From positions 1,344,984 through 1,408,983 of the forward strand of contig NW_003314284.1 of the NCBI RefSeq assembly GCF_000143415.4: DNA of 64,000 nt. Reading direction: 5' to 3'. Position numbers and translations under genes: made by a program. Position 1 is the stretch's first letter. Each line of letters opens with the position of its first letter. Source of the stretch: Selaginella moellendorffii. Lineage: Eukaryota; Streptophyta; Lycopodiopsida; Selaginellales; Selaginellaceae. Below are positions 50,809 through 63,006 of the stretch, in pieces. The notes under the pieces are model-generated. The model searched no databases and was not told the DNA's origin. It saw nothing but the letters and a program-made list of their open reading frames with translations.

Positions 50809-53800
50809 ATGGAGGACGAGGAGGAGCTGGAGCGCGCCGATGCCGACGACGAATGCGACGACGACGACGACGCCGCTGACGATTCCTCCTCGGCGCAGGA
50901 GGCGATCGATGACGAGGACGAAGAGCCGCGCCTCAAGTACAAGCGCCTGGGAGGTAGTGTTCCCTCTCTTCTCTCCAGCGACACGGCCTCGTGCATCAGC
51001 GTCGCCGAGCGGATGATCGCGCTGGGGACGCACGGCGGCAGGGTGCATTTGCTGGATTACCAGGGAAACCAGGTGAGTCTCCTATCAGTTTTTTTGGATG
51101 GAAATGGAATGGAATGGGATATCCAGGTGAAGGAATTCGCTGCTCACACTGCCACTGTGAACGAGCTGAGCTTCGATAGCGCTGGAGAATTCGTGGGGAG
51201 CTGCAGTGACGATGGATCCGTGGTGGTGAGCAGCCTGTATACCGACAGTCACGAGAAGTTCCACTACCACCGGCCGATGAAGGCCGTCGCGCTGGATCCA
51301 GACTACTGCAAAACAAATCGTTTTGCTGGCGGGGGACTGGCAGGGCATCTCATACTCAACAGCAAAGGCTGGTTTGGTCCCAAAGATCAGGTAGCGACAC
51401 TTGTGAAGATTACTCTGCTCTCTCCATTTTTCTTTCATTCTTCAAAGCTTTGTCACGATCACTTCGGTTTTTCTACACCTTTTCTTTTGTTCTTTTGCAG
51501 GTGTTGCACTCGGGAGAGGGTCCCATCCATGCTGTCAAATGGAGAACGAGCCTTATCGCGTGGGCGAATGACGAGGGTGTCAAACTGTTCGATACAGCCT
51601 CACAGCAGCGCCTTACTTTTATTGAGAAGCCGAAGAACAGTCCAGACGCCGAGTACTTGCGTCCGCATCTAGTTTGGCAGGTTCGTGCTCATCATCTTTG
51701 GTATTTCTTCTGTATAGCATATAGTTTTTGTTTTCCAGGATGATGTTCACCTGTTAGTCGGCTGGGGAAATTGCATCAAGATTGCTGCCCTCAGAGTGAG
51801 GGGAGCTGACCTTCCTGGAGGCCTCAACTCCGAAACATTCTCTTTTGGGAAAAGGTTCAACCTTCTGCCGGGGACGAAGTATGTCGAGATTGTATCAGTT
51901 TTGCAAACTGAATACTTTATTTGCGGCCTGGCTCCGTATGGAGGCGCTCTCGTGGTCCTTGCTTACATCGAGAGGGAGGGCAGCAAAACGGAATCGGCAA
52001 CGGGCTACTCTCCGAAACAGGTACATGACTTTGCTATTATTTCAGTACGTAACGTTAAACTACTAACTGTGCTAAGACAGGACATGCCCAACGGCCTGAA
52101 GTATGCATCTTGAACTGGAAAAACGAAGAACTGGCAACAGATGCGCTCTCTATGCATGGTTATGAACACTACAAGGCTAAGGATTACGAGCTTGCTCACG
52201 CTCCATTCTCTGGTACGATAAGATTTTAAAAAGCAAATTCATTTGCGTGTCGTGTGTAGGAAGTAGCACCGCTGGTGGCCAGTGGGCCGCTGGGTACGAG
52301 CCTTTGTACTACATTGTGTCTCCAAAGGACGTGGTTGTTGCTCGACAAAGGTTTGGCTAGAACTATAAATTGTACAGGCAGCTGATTCTTCTGCAAACTC
52401 TCGCAGGGATGCGGACGACCATGTTCAATGGCTTCTCAAGCATGGGTGGCACGAGAAAGCACTGGAAGCTGTAGAAGCTGGAAATGCTCGTGTCGAGCTT
52501 CTGGACGAGGTGTGTTCTTTTTCACGGTAAAAGACGATGGCCAATGCGTGTCCGTGCAGGTTGGTGCGCAATACTTAGATCACTTGATCCTGGGGAGGGA
52601 GTACGCGCTGGCAGCTTCTTTATGTCCAAAGATCTTGCGTGGTAGTGTTGAGGCTTGGGAAAGGTGAGGCTGCTATTTTTATTCCTGCAGATGTTCAGAT
52701 GAGTAAAAGCAGGCGGGTATTTCATTTCGGCCAATTGAGACAGTTGCACGTCCTGGCCCCATACATACCAGTTGTCAATCCGCAGCTTCGCGATACTGTA
52801 TATGAGGTGAGCTTCCGAATGTGCAGCGTGAGCTCTAACATGGACTTTTAAAAGTTTTAAGGTTGTCCTTGATCGGTTGCTTGTAAATCCGGCGCACCAT
52901 GAGCAGTTCTTGGAGCTAGTTCGAAGCTGGCCCCAACACATTTATTCTGTACCCACCATTATATCTGCCGCTGAGATACAATGCAGTACCGGCGGAAAAA
53001 CTCCTTTCTTACTCGAGGTAACTACTGGTGTTGTTTGAAGAGCGTAAGCTGATCCAGTGAGGATGAAGGCGCTTGCGATTCTTTACCTTTCTCAGAGGCA
53101 GCTTGAAAACGTGCTGAACCTATATCTCGAGGTATAACCATTCAAATTTACATGCGATGTTAACTATAAATTGTGTTTTTGCAGCTGCAAAAGCCCGCAG
53201 CGTTTGACATTATCGAGGAGCACCATCTTTATGATGCTCTTCATGGCAATGTAAGTTACATGTAAGCTACATGTGTAACCTCTGATCCATGTTGCATTTC
53301 TATTTTCTGATCAGATTGCCCTTCTAATGAAGCTGGATTCGAAAAGAGCCATTGACTTACTTGTTCAGCAAAGGGACCGAATTAGTGCGAGCGAGGTGGT
53401 TTCCTCTTTAGAGAACCTGCCTCAGGAACAGAGCCGCCGGCGTCTTTTACACGACTATTTGCATACTCTGTTCGAACGAGACACAAATGCTGGAAGAAAG
53501 TATCATGATTTACAGGTTTTGAAATTTATTTTATGGGAAGCTATAGACTATTAAATTTGTGTGCAGGTGGAATTGTATGCTGAATTTGAACCACGGCTAT
53601 TGCTGCCTTTCTTGCGTAGCAGTCAGTACTACAGTCTTAATAAGGTACAAATTTGTTCATCTTGTTTTTTAAGATGTAATATATGTTTTTTACAGGCGTA
53701 CGACGTTTGCACAAGGTTAAATCTTGCAAGGGAAAAAGTTTATCTACTGGGGCAAATGGGAAATGCGAAGGAAGCTTTAGCTCTGATTATCAATGAACTT

Positions 53801-54643
53801 AAGAGCATGCAAGCTGTAAGTATTTACAATGAATTTATTTCCTAGATGTAAACTCACAATAATTTTCGTCACTACAGGCTGTGGAGTTTGTGACATCTCG
53901 CAACGATGATGATTTATGGAACGAGCTTATCAACCAGAGCTTGCACAATCCAGATATGGTCAGTATAACTAGGTCGATCCTCATATATTGATACTCACAC
54001 GATGGCTGGTGCACAGATTGGCGCGCTTTTGGATCATACCGTGGGAAATATTGATCCCATGCAAGTCATAAACAGAATTCCCAAAGACATGCCAGTGCCA
54101 CGGTACGATATCTCGCCGTGACGAGGGACAATCTCCGTTGACATTGCGCTGTTTTGCAGTTTGAGAGACAGGCTCGTGAAGGTGATCACAGATTACAAGA
54201 CGGAGACATCGCTCAGGGGCGGTTGCAATAACATTCTCAAGGTGTGTGTATCCGCTAAAAGATAGAGATCCTAGCTCTAAATTCCTCCCTTCCAGGCCGA
54301 TCGTCGCGATCTACAACTGAAGCGCTACAGCTCCTCCAGGACGGCAGTGGTTGCCGGCAAGAGCCCGTGCTGTATATGCTCGGACCTCCTGGCAAGTCAG
54401 AGAGTGGCAGTGGTAACCTTCTTCTGCGGCCACTTTTACCACGTTACGTGCCTCCAGGACTCATCAGTGGCTACGAGTCCTGGCCGATCACCGGGCAGCG
54501 ACGAGGAGCAAAGCGAGCGGTGCATCCTTTGCACTGAAGGAAGCCACAAGAAGCAGCAGCAGCAGCAAAGCAACAAGCCGCAGGCGGCGAACGGCAGCGC
54601 GACCAGTATTACCAGTACTCCAAACGCAAACTTCCTTGGGTGA
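50809..54643 (+). CDS. VPS41: VPS41, HOPS complex subunit
   Basis: VPS41 tethers late endosomes and vacuoles within HOPS. Nineteen exons give 932 aa: 50809-51072, 51127-51390, 51501-51680, 51739-52020, 52077-52212, 52260-52350, 52407-52509, 52560-52663, 52713-52806, 52862-53017, 53069-53131, 53185-53250, 53315-53515, 53567-53644, 53696-53815, 53878-53958, 54017-54102, 54160-54241 and 54296-54643. An acidic N-terminus precedes a WD40-like propeller (about 40-370). Then come GGQWAAGYEPLYYIVSPKDVVVA and a clathrin-heavy-chain-type helical repeat (VELYAEFEPRLLLPFLRSSQYY, LLGQMGNAKEALALIINEL). A C-terminal RING-H2 finger follows (CCICSDLL...FFCGHFYHVTCL...CILC). Acceptors before 52077 and 53069 were set by frame. 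A Q-rich tail follows the RING. Confidence 0.95.
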
Positions 54644-56789
54644 AAGAGTTCTAAAAAGAGAGATGGAAGAAGAGTACAGAGCTGCCGAAGGAAAGATAAG
54701 AAGAGTACCGCCGCTGTATCATCGATTACAATAAACAAGGGAGGACGACGTCTCATTTGTTTTATGGGAACTTTTGGGGATGCTCATTTGTGGCTTAAAA
54801 GACGGGCATGTGATGCGCTACCAGAAAGCGAAAGGAATCTCAAATGCTTGCTTGCTCTTTTTTAACTTGAAAAGGTGGCGCTGATCTTTCAAATATACAT
54901 ACCCGAAATAAAGAAACAGGATAAAAATACGTTTAAGCAACTTTTTAGTGCATGGAATGGATGGCGGCGGGTGTCCTGCAAAAGCTTACACAAATTGCCC
55001 GATTGGGAAGTTGTGCCAGCCCAAAGAGCCACGCCTCCGCCACCTTTTTCCATGTTACCACCTTTTGGCAATCACGCTTTGGTTTGGTGTATACGTAAAT
55101 GCGTATGTACGCAGGCTACAGTCGGGTTTCGCTTTCCACGTTTTGTGTTGTGTTTGTCAAATTCTTGGTCGACCGATCGGCTGCGTAGGTGGCGTGGAAA
55201 CAGGTCGGCTTTGAAAAAAAAAGGAGGGATCTTGGCCGGCGGCAGTGCCCTACCTTCGATGCGATTCGAATATTACACGCTTGTTTCCATGGTTGGTTGG
55301 TTGCGCAACTTTAAGCCGCCCCACATTCAACAGGATCATGTGTTTGGTTGCACAATAAGATAGAAGAAAAATGGAAGGGGAAAAAGGATATTTCTTTATA
55401 TGTTTTCAGCTGATAAGACCATTTTGTCCAAAGATACAAATCCCAAGCGCGGGCTTTTTGTTTGGGGATTCAATCGCATTCGGGGCATCCCACTTCCCAA
55501 TAACATGTCATCATCTTCTCCTCCTGTTGGTGGTGGTGGAGAGGAGCATAGAGGCGTGGAGAGATTTCGATTCTAGGGCTTGACTCTCTTTCTCTCTCGG
55601 CCAAAGACCAAGAACAAAATGTCAACTTTGCTCGCAAATCCCCACGAGAACATTTGAAAACCACTAGTAGACAAACGCTGCGCAAAGAGCCTTTGAATCA
55701 TGGGGCGCCCACTCATGTTACCATACAAAAAACTATACAACAAAAGTTCTTCAAATCGATTCTACCCTCTCCAATTAAGATATCAATCAATCAATCACTC
55801 CAATCGGTCAATCAATCTTCTATCCGGCCTTAAACAAATCCTCCTCTCATTCCTTGAAGAAAAAGCAGCAAAAGAAAAAAAGATGGAAGGGTCAGCCATT
55901 ACCAGTACGGACGGCGCACGGCGTACGGCTGCGCCGCAGGAACCTGCCGGCCCGGTTTCCGACGGGGATTCGGACCGACAGCCCGCCGGCCGGCACGCGC
56001 GGGCAGACTGACAGGTGGCAGATACCGGGCGCCACGTCGGACGGCACCCCCGCCGTCGCCGTCACATCCGGCGTTTAAGAGCCTCCGTACGCCAAATGTG
56101 CGGCCGTCCGTTGATTCCCGGCCCTGGACGGTAGGGGTTTCGCCACGTCGGTTCTTTAGGGCTTTCTGCCGAAAAGTCAAAGCTCGCGTCAGTCTCGCTC
56201 TGTTACGTAGACGGAAGTGGTCCGAACGGAGGGATTGTTTTGTTTTGCCCACATTCTCACTTCACTCACTTGGGGGAGCTATAATCTCTCGAATGCTGTG
56301 CCAGACATTTTCTTCTTCCTCCTCCCTCGGCCTTTAGGGCAATCAAATCTCACCACCGCGAAGGGATCTGCGCAAATTCTCTCCGCTCTCCCCCTCTCTC
56401 TCCCTTTCTCTCTCGATCGCGTCGCTAATTCCAGCTCGTGAGTCGTGATTGCGCAATTCCCCCTCCCCTCCACTCGCCACCGGTGTGGGTTTTAGTGTCT
56501 AGATTTGGCGCCCAGATTGCTTGCGTCGGTAGAGCTCACTCACTCACCGGCTCTCGCGTGGAATCAACGACAGTGTCGAGAGAAGATCGTGTATATGTTC
56601 TTCGCCATCACAATCTAGCAGCCTTGAAAGTTTTCACCGATTCTCTCTGCAGTCCCCAGGCTTGCTCGCTCGCTCGATCGCTAATCGCGGTATCAAGTTC
56701 ACACGCACGCGCGCGAGCGAATTCCCTCGTATATCTCTACAGATTGAAAACACAAACACTCTCCACAATAAAATTCCGATTTTGCAGCC

Positions 56790-57098
56790 ATGGTTAGGTG
56801 AGTGAGCGCATTTCATCCCTGTCCAAATCCTCCATCCGCAAAAACATATAAAAATTTGCTGGCTTTCCTCCCTTCTCTCTTGTTTATCCTTTTTCTATCG
56901 TAGCGCCATAGCTAGGAAGCTTTCAAATAAGGAGGAGAGAGAAGATCGTCACTTCACACACTATGCCGTCTGACCCAATGTCTTGTACAGGCATACGCTG
57001 CTGGCTCCAGTAACTACCTAGAGCTCGTACTACACACCAAAGAAATATGGAGGAGGAGAGGATGAGATCAAATAACTAGAGGACCAAAGCCCGAGCTC

Positions 57099-57141
<43 letters not shown>

Positions 57142-57261
57142 TTCTCTCTCGCAAGATCTTGCACAGTCGGCCTTTTAGGATCAATCCCCACTTATCTCTC
57201 CAGGCAATTTGAGGGTAGCTTCTCTTCACTCTCTCAAATCCAAGCTCAAGTTCAACTTTAG
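56790..57261 (+). other. Possible spliced upstream ORF in the KNOX leader
   Basis: ATGGTTAG at 56790-56797 is followed by a good GTGAGT donor, and a CAG acceptor ends at 57203. Joining them gives a 21-codon frame ending in TAG at 57261, about 300 bp before the KNOX start. This is speculative without transcript data. Confidence 0.3.
57101..57138 (+). repeat. (CT)n repeat upstream of KNOX
   Basis: About 18 CT units in the probable leader intron or promoter. GA/CT repeats are bound by plant BBR/BPC proteins, which are known to act on KNOX genes in flowering plants. Confidence 0.9.
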
Positions 57262-57558
57262 CTCATTTTCTTCTTTTCTTGTCCATTTTTTCGGCGATTT
57301 ATTCTTGCTGGACGCTGCTGCTGGGCTTTCAATCTTCCATCTTGCCTCTGGCCAGAAAGCTAAAACGAGAACGAGGAAGGAAGAAAAGAAGGAGAGAGGA
57401 TATGGCAGTGGCAGACTTACAGGGTCGTTAAGTGTAGTTCTTTGGAGCCCAGGTGTGTGGAAGAACACAAGGCCAGGACAGGGAGAAATTCAAGGAGAGC
57501 GGCCAGTAGCGGGGAAATCGTGCGCGTAGCTCTCCTTTAAAGTAGAGTTCCCGAGGCT

Positions 57559-60059
57559 ATGGCTTTCAACTTGCCCCATAATATGTCACTGCAGCAATTG
57601 ACAGAGCTCCAGGAGGCAGTGGTCGCGTCCACCGCCGCCACCACCACCAGCGCCACCACTTCCAGATTTAATGCTTCCACCGCCGCTGCGAGCGACACCA
57701 GGCATGCTGGTACCACTACCTCCTCCACCGCGATCACTATAGCCACTGCCGGGAGCACCAAAGATCAAGCCGCCACTGATGCCACAGTCTCGCGAGCTCG
57801 ATCTCGCCAGCACGACGACGATGGCGATGGCGGGGTGGAGGACGAGGACGACGAGGAGGAGCAAGCTGTGGAGGCCGGCGGTGGGAGGAGGAGAGAAGAA
57901 GATGGAGGCGGCCGGGATCAACGGGAACAAGCTCTAGACGAAGGAGGAGATCAGGATGATCAAGGCGGGGATAGCAGGAATCCCTCGCTGCTACTGCTGC
58001 GCGGTAAGAATCACAAGGCTGGAGGTGGAGGTGGACTAGCTCCCAGTGGCCCGACATGGCTGAGCAACGCAGTGATGCCCCGGCAGCCATCGCCATCGCC
58101 AGTAGCGGCTGCGGGAGCTCCGAATTACAGTCAGTGGTTGGCAATGCCTCAGCCGCAAGTGACTTCCACGGATCTTGGAGAGCAATCGCACGACGCCGCC
58201 GCGGCCGCCGCGGCCGCTGCCAAGGGGTTTCTGGAGCATTTGCATGGCGACACCGCTAACAGTGGCGGCGGGGGTGGCGGCGACATGGTGGCGGAGGAGC
58301 AAGGTGGCGGCGGCGGGGGGATGGATTCCAAGCTCTGGCAGAGCGCGCGGCTCAAGGCGGACTTGGTCACGCATCCGCTCTACGAGCAGCTGCTGTCGGC
58401 ACACATCTCGTGCCTGCGCACCGCCACGCCGGTGGATCAGCTGCCCAAGATCGACGCGCAGCTCGCGCATTCCAGCCAGGTTGCTGCAAAGTATTCCATT
58501 CTCGCGGCCAACGAGCAAGGCCTCAGCAAAGACAAGGACGAAGTGAACGAATTCATGGTAAGTTCTCTCTCGATCGCCCCCTCTAGAAGAAGTTCTAGAT
58601 AGATCGTGAACTTGAGAGAGAGTGAGAGAGAGAAACACTGGAAGCATAGTGACTGCATTCTTCTTCTCCTACAAATCCATTCGAAGGCCAGGAATTTGCT
58701 GCTAGACTCGTGCTCTTGTTCTTGTTCTTTCTCTTGGTTTTCTTGTCGTTTTAGTGTGTTTTTCGTTTTTTTTTTTCTTTTTGTTTCCTGCAACTTTACA
58801 TTGACCGACACTTTTGCGTGTTTTCTTTTTTTTTTTTCTCTCTTTTTCCTTTATATTTTTTTCTTGTCTGATCAGGCACACTATGTGACTTTGCTACGCT
58901 CGTTCAAGGATCAGCTCCAACAACACGTCCGTGTGCACGCCATGGAAGCCGTCGTGGCATGCTGGGAGCTAGAACAGTCCTTGTTCACGCTAACAGGCAA
59001 GCATAACTTTACAAGCCGCTCCAAAAGAGAGGTTTTTTTTTTTTTTCCCTCCTTTTCCAGTTTTCTTATGATCGTTTGTCAAAAAGTAAGTCAGTCAGGA
59101 CAATCCTTCCCTCCTTTTTCTTCAAGGCAAAGAGAAGAAGAAGAAGAAGAAGAAGAAGAAGAAGAAGAAGAAGCGTCCATAACTCAAAGTCACTCAAAGT
59201 CATGACTTAAAAGCTCCTCCTTTCTCCTCCAAGGGAGAGAATTCTAGACGAGTGAGAGCGTCTGCCAGCTTTTTCTACTGCTTTCTCCACTGTTCCTGGT
59301 TTGGTCGAGTGGGTTCTTGCGGGAAAAAACAGGAAAAATCTAATTTTTATCCTACAAAACTTGCAGGCGTTTCTCCCGGCGAGGGAACTGGCGCGACAAT
59401 GTCCGAGGACGAGGACGATCAGCAAGCCGACAGTGATTCCGGCTACTACGACGCGGGGATGGACGGCCACGATTTCACAGGCTTTGGGCCCCTCATCCCC
59501 ACCGAGACAGAGCGGACTCTCATGGAGCGCGTCAGACACGAGCTCAAGATCGAGTTAAAACAGGTAAAGCGACACAAACTCCCTTTGGTTTTCTGGAGTG
59601 ACAAAATCGAATTTTGATGACCACGCAGGGATACAAGGCTAAGATCAACGACGTACGCGAGGAGATTCTTCGAAAGCGCAGGGCCGGAAAGCTTCCAGGC
59701 GATACAACGTCCGTGCTCAAGACGTGGTGGCATGCACACTCCAAATGGCCGTATCCATCCGTAAGTTCTTCTTTTCTACGCCCATACGCTTGCTTCTACA
59801 AGCGAGCCTCTATTGACAAGATTGATAGATTTTGGATCCACAACCGAAAGAAAGAAGAAGCATGGAATCGTTTATGCTTATTTTTTTTTCGCCTTCTAAT
59901 TTCTACGCGTTCTTCCAGGAAGATGACAAGGCACGTCTTGTCCAGGAGACCGGATTGGAGCTCAAGCAGATCAACAATTGGTTTATAAACCAGAGGAAGC
60001 GAAACTGGCACAGCAATCCATCCTCGTCCACGTCTCTAAAAAACAAGCGCAAGAGGTGA
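57559..60059 (+). CDS. Class II KNOTTED1-like homeobox protein (KNAT3-like)
   Basis: A TALE homeodomain transcription factor; class II members promote differentiation and oppose class I KNOX. Exons: 57559-58557, 58876-58996, 59367-59563, 59629-59760 and 59919-60059, giving 529 aa. The long N-terminus is Ala/Thr, acidic and Gly-rich. KNOX1 starts [27 protein letters not shown]2 includes [24 protein letters not shown] and [18 protein letters not shown]. Class II features are [18 protein letters not shown] and the ELK/homeodomain sequence [25 protein letters not shown], ending [17 protein letters not shown]. The intron after 58996 uses a GC donor. At the 3' end, AG|GTGAGT and a CAG acceptor at 60142-60144 would remove an intron yet leave the final codon and stop unchanged. 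Confidence 0.95.
59134..59173 (+). repeat. (GAA)n repeat in a KNOX intron
   Basis: About 13 GAA units in the second intron of the KNOX gene. Confidence 0.92.
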
Positions 60060-60148
60060 GTGATTGCGTTTTTCTTGCTAAAACTGCGAAGTCGCGCTTC
60101 TTGTTCTTCGTAAACTTGACTTGTAGTTCTTCTCATGATTTCAGGTGA

Positions 60149-60516
60149 TCCACCGTACACGGAAAGAAACAAAGAGCGAAAAAAGAAAGGAAAATTACAC
60201 AAAGAAAGAGAAAGCGAGCGAGCGAGCTTTATAAAAGTTAAGCCAGCACTCACACAAACAAGGCGTGCCAAAGGATTTGCATCATAGCATTGCCAAAACT
60301 AAACTTTTGCTCCACATGATTACAGGTTTTGCTGATTTGACGAGCCATAGATTCAATCGAGCGATCCCTCCCCCTTGGCCTCCATCCTGTTTTGCTTTTT
60401 TGGCTTCTCGATCCGATCGAAGATCATCTACGAAAGAGTAATAGTCCCGAGGAAGTAAAGTTTCAAAGTCACCTGTGAGTGTTTTTTAAGTTGGTGGTGG
60501 CCTGGATTTGTTTTTG
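60149..60516. other. Intergenic between convergent KNOX and CDC25-like genes
   Basis: No gene seen; it should be the two 3' UTRs. Confidence 0.6.
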
Positions 60517-61183
60517 TCACTCGAGCAAAGCGATGCATCTCTTCAACTCCTTGCAGGAGCACTGCGGGTGGCCGTATTGAGCCCAGCCATTGAATCCTCT
60601 CTCCAGCACGAAAACTTCGGGACCGCCACCACTGCTGGAAATCGAGTGGAGGAAAGCCTTGGCACACTTTGGTCCGCGAACCTGATTATCCAATCCAAAC
60701 ATGAGAATCACCAATCCCGAAGAGAAAAAAGAAAGAACTTTAGAAGGAAGAATATCTAGTCTAGTAGCAGTGGATGAGAATAGTTGAGCTAGAAAGTAGT
60801 TCTTCCTGCTAGATCTTCCGTGGAAAGAGATGTGAATTATACCTGGCTCAAGGCACAGTGGAAAACGACCGTCTTGTGGCGGCTCAAATCTTGCAGCAGT
60901 CGCGGCAGATCGTCTTGGAAACTGTGACTCTCGCAGTGGAGGGAGCCAGCTATGTGGCCGTCGTAGGCTCGCTCATCCTCGTCCCTGGGAAAGGAAGGAG
61001 AGATCTCTCAAGGGCTCTGCAATGCGTGAAAAATCGCTACGCATTTCCTTCTTACCGGACATCGATGATCGCTACGTCCGGCGATCCGCGCAGGGCCAGT
61101 AGCTGCGCGGCGCTCATGAAGCGCAGCTGGGGCGATGCCCCCGCCGCCGCCGCCGCTAGCGCGGCCATTGCCGTCGCCGCCAT
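60517..61183 (-). CDS. CDC25: CDC25-like tyrosine phosphatase / arsenate reductase (rhodanese fold)
   Basis: A small single-domain rhodanese enzyme; the Arabidopsis relative is described both as a CDC25-type phosphatase and as arsenate reductase ACR2. Three exons (plus coordinates): 60517-60681, 60843-60984 and 61056-61183, giving 144 aa, close to the family length. The Ala-rich start is followed by [20 protein letters not shown], then [19 protein letters not shown]. The active-site loop HCALSQVR fits HCX5R with its catalytic Cys and Arg. The ending includes [17 protein letters not shown]. The regulatory N-terminal half of animal CDC25 is absent, as in other plants. The first ATG, at 61183, gives the extra Ala run. 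Confidence 0.93.
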
Positions 61184-61368
61184 CGCTTGGAACGAGGAGC
61201 CCTAAAAAAAAATTTGGGCGCCGGCCTTTTCACCCTTTTGACTTTTAACAAGTTACAAAAGGTGAGTTTCTTTTTTTTTTTCCTTTGATTCAAAGAAGAA
61301 CCAACTTGCTTCCCAAGAACAGTGGAACAACTTTCCTCTTCCTTGCGAAGAGAGACAAAAAATCCAAC

Positions 61369-61857
61369 TTATAGATCGATCACTCCCGCGGCCAAGGAGC
61401 TCAAAACTCCCACTTGGACCTCCAAGAACATCATGTAATCCACCGCCTCCTGGAGCAACACCGCCGAGCTCTTCACGAGCCGGCCTCCGGGAATCAAATC
61501 CTTGAGCACTTCAATGCGGCCCTCCGTGATCTCGCATGATTGCCGCCGAGACTTTCGCAAGCTCCGCCTCAGGCATACGCGGCTCCTCCTCTTGGACACA
61601 CAGCTCCACACTCTAGATGATCCGGAAGCTCTGCGAGCTCGATGGACTCGGCGACGATCTCCTCCAAGAACCTGGCGAGCCAGAGCTCCACTCCAGCAGC
61701 AGCTAGTTCCTCGAGCAGTGGCCGCCAGCGATCCATCCGCGACCAGTTTTATCACCTGATCTCTCTCGTCCACGCTCAAGCTCGACGAGCTCCTCATCAC
61801 CGCGGCCAGGGAAGGGAGGAGATAGCCGGCATACTTCCTTCCGTAGTACTCCTCCAT
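61369..61857 (-). CDS. Atypical (non-DNA-binding) HLH protein, IBH1/PAR1-like
   Basis: A single-exon 162-aa frame. The C-terminal third resembles plant atypical helix-loop-helix proteins: RIEVLKDLIPGGRLVKSSAV followed by LLQEAVDYMMFLEVQVGVLS. The loop word IPGG and the second helix with Q-V spacing are typical of the group, which lacks the DNA-contacting basic residues and blocks other bHLH factors in growth control. An Arg/Ser-rich stretch before the helix replaces a normal basic region. The N-terminal half (MEEYYGRKYAGYLLPSLAAV) has no clear match. The start at 61857 is the first ATG. The nearby CDC25-like gene ends on the same strand. Precise subfamily is uncertain. Confidence 0.75.
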   Translation of the reverse strand: MEEYYGRKYAGYLLPSLAAVMRSSSSLSVDERDQVIKLVADGSLAATARGTSCCWSGALARQVLGGDRRRVHRARRASGSSRVWSCVSKRRSRVCLRRSLRKSRRQSCEITEGRIEVLKDLIPGGRLVKSSAVLLQEAVDYMMFLEVQVGVLSSLAAGVIDL

Positions 61858-63006
61858 TCCTCTCACCTCGATCGATCGATATATAAGTTACATCCACCGA
61901 TTAAACAACAAAGATCTTGCTATATTCTAGAGTGACACGAGAGAACCTTGGAGGGGGGAAGATTCAGCGCACACACACACACAAAAATAAAAGATCTTTG
62001 CGAGGCTCGCGGTCGTGAACAGTGAAGCGCGAGTGGCTTTTTATACACCCGTCCATTAAGAGAGGAGTTTCCCTCCTTCAATCTCACACTTCCTCTCTCG
62101 CTGGAGTGGATTGAGAGCATCGCAAAGGCAACGACCGCGACGCGGCTTAATCAATGGGAAAGCAAAGCCAAAAGAGTACCGCTTCCCTGGCTATGGGCTT
62201 AAATTCACTCGCTCTCTCTCTTTCGATCATGTGTGTGGAGGAGAGCATTCCATTTCCCAGGCTGGAACCACCAGGGCGATCGAGCCCCAAGCTCAATCAA
62301 TCAATCAATCAATTGGACAGGAGCGAGCAATCAAAGTTAACAACAGCAAGAGCAAAGGTTTTCCATCCCATCCTCCAACCAAACGCGAAAACGATAACGG
62401 GCCAAGCCTCACAGCATGTGGATTGTGGCAGCAAGTTTTTAAAATTTTTATTTATCTATTTCTTCGGTTCTTTTTTTTCTTCCGATATTTTTTCTTTTGT
62501 TTTTTTTGCTTTCTCCGTTAAATGCGTGGGAGTAATTGCGATTCTTTTCTTTTTGTTTTTGCTTTCTCCGTTAAGTGCGTGGGAGTAAATTCACCAAGCG
62601 GGATCCGCAGGCAGATCTCCAACTTCCAGACACAAAATTTATAAGCATTTTGATTCCCAGCCAGCAAAGCTACTGAAACTTCTGGCAATTTTTATTCTTT
62701 TTCACAGAAAGAAAGAATTATAAGATTTAAAAAAAACTATAGAAAAATCCAACAAAAGACAAACACACGCACAAGTGTAAGAAGCGCAAATGCCGCATCA
62801 CGGGATTTCAATCCAGCCAGTAGCACATGCCCCCACATGGGCCAATCAAACGCACCGTACGCATCCGACGGCGCCCGTCGCATGGACCACCGCAGCCGCC
62901 AGATCGGGACACGTCCGTACGTACGCTTCTCAGTGTAAAATGTACGGCTCTTCTCTTCTCGTTTTTTCTTTCTCGTTCCTTTTTTCTCGTCCTTTTTTTT
63001 TTCTGC
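61858..63006. other. Intergenic: HLH upstream region and TIC21 3' flank
   Basis: No gene recognised. It holds a TCAA tetranucleotide run at about 62295-62313, T-rich tracts and a 53-bp tandem duplication at 62508-62588. Confidence 0.55.
62508..62588 (+). repeat. Tandem duplication with 53-bp period
   Basis: A 28-base block starting GCTTTCTCCGTTAA occurs at 62508-62535 and again at 62561-62588 with one base change, between T-rich stretches. Confidence 0.85.

Larger units (their letters stand above)
54644..57558. other. Intergenic region and probable leader of the KNOX gene
   Basis: About 2.9 kb without a supported coding gene. The right third is probably KNOX promoter and transcribed leader, with a CT repeat and a possible leader intron (donor at 56798, acceptor ending 57203). 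Short frames near 55.7-56.1 kb show no family. Confidence 0.55.

Noticed and set aside
55854-56011. Short frame starting near 55.88 kb as a small protein gene
   Set aside because: The frame is short and low-complexity, lies in a G+C-rich intergenic patch, and has no homologue I can name.
62295-62313. Repeated TCAA/ATCA words as a CRISPR-like or regulatory array
   Set aside because: A simple tetranucleotide run without spacers. CRISPR arrays are not expected in a plant nucleus, and none was seen anywhere in the window.
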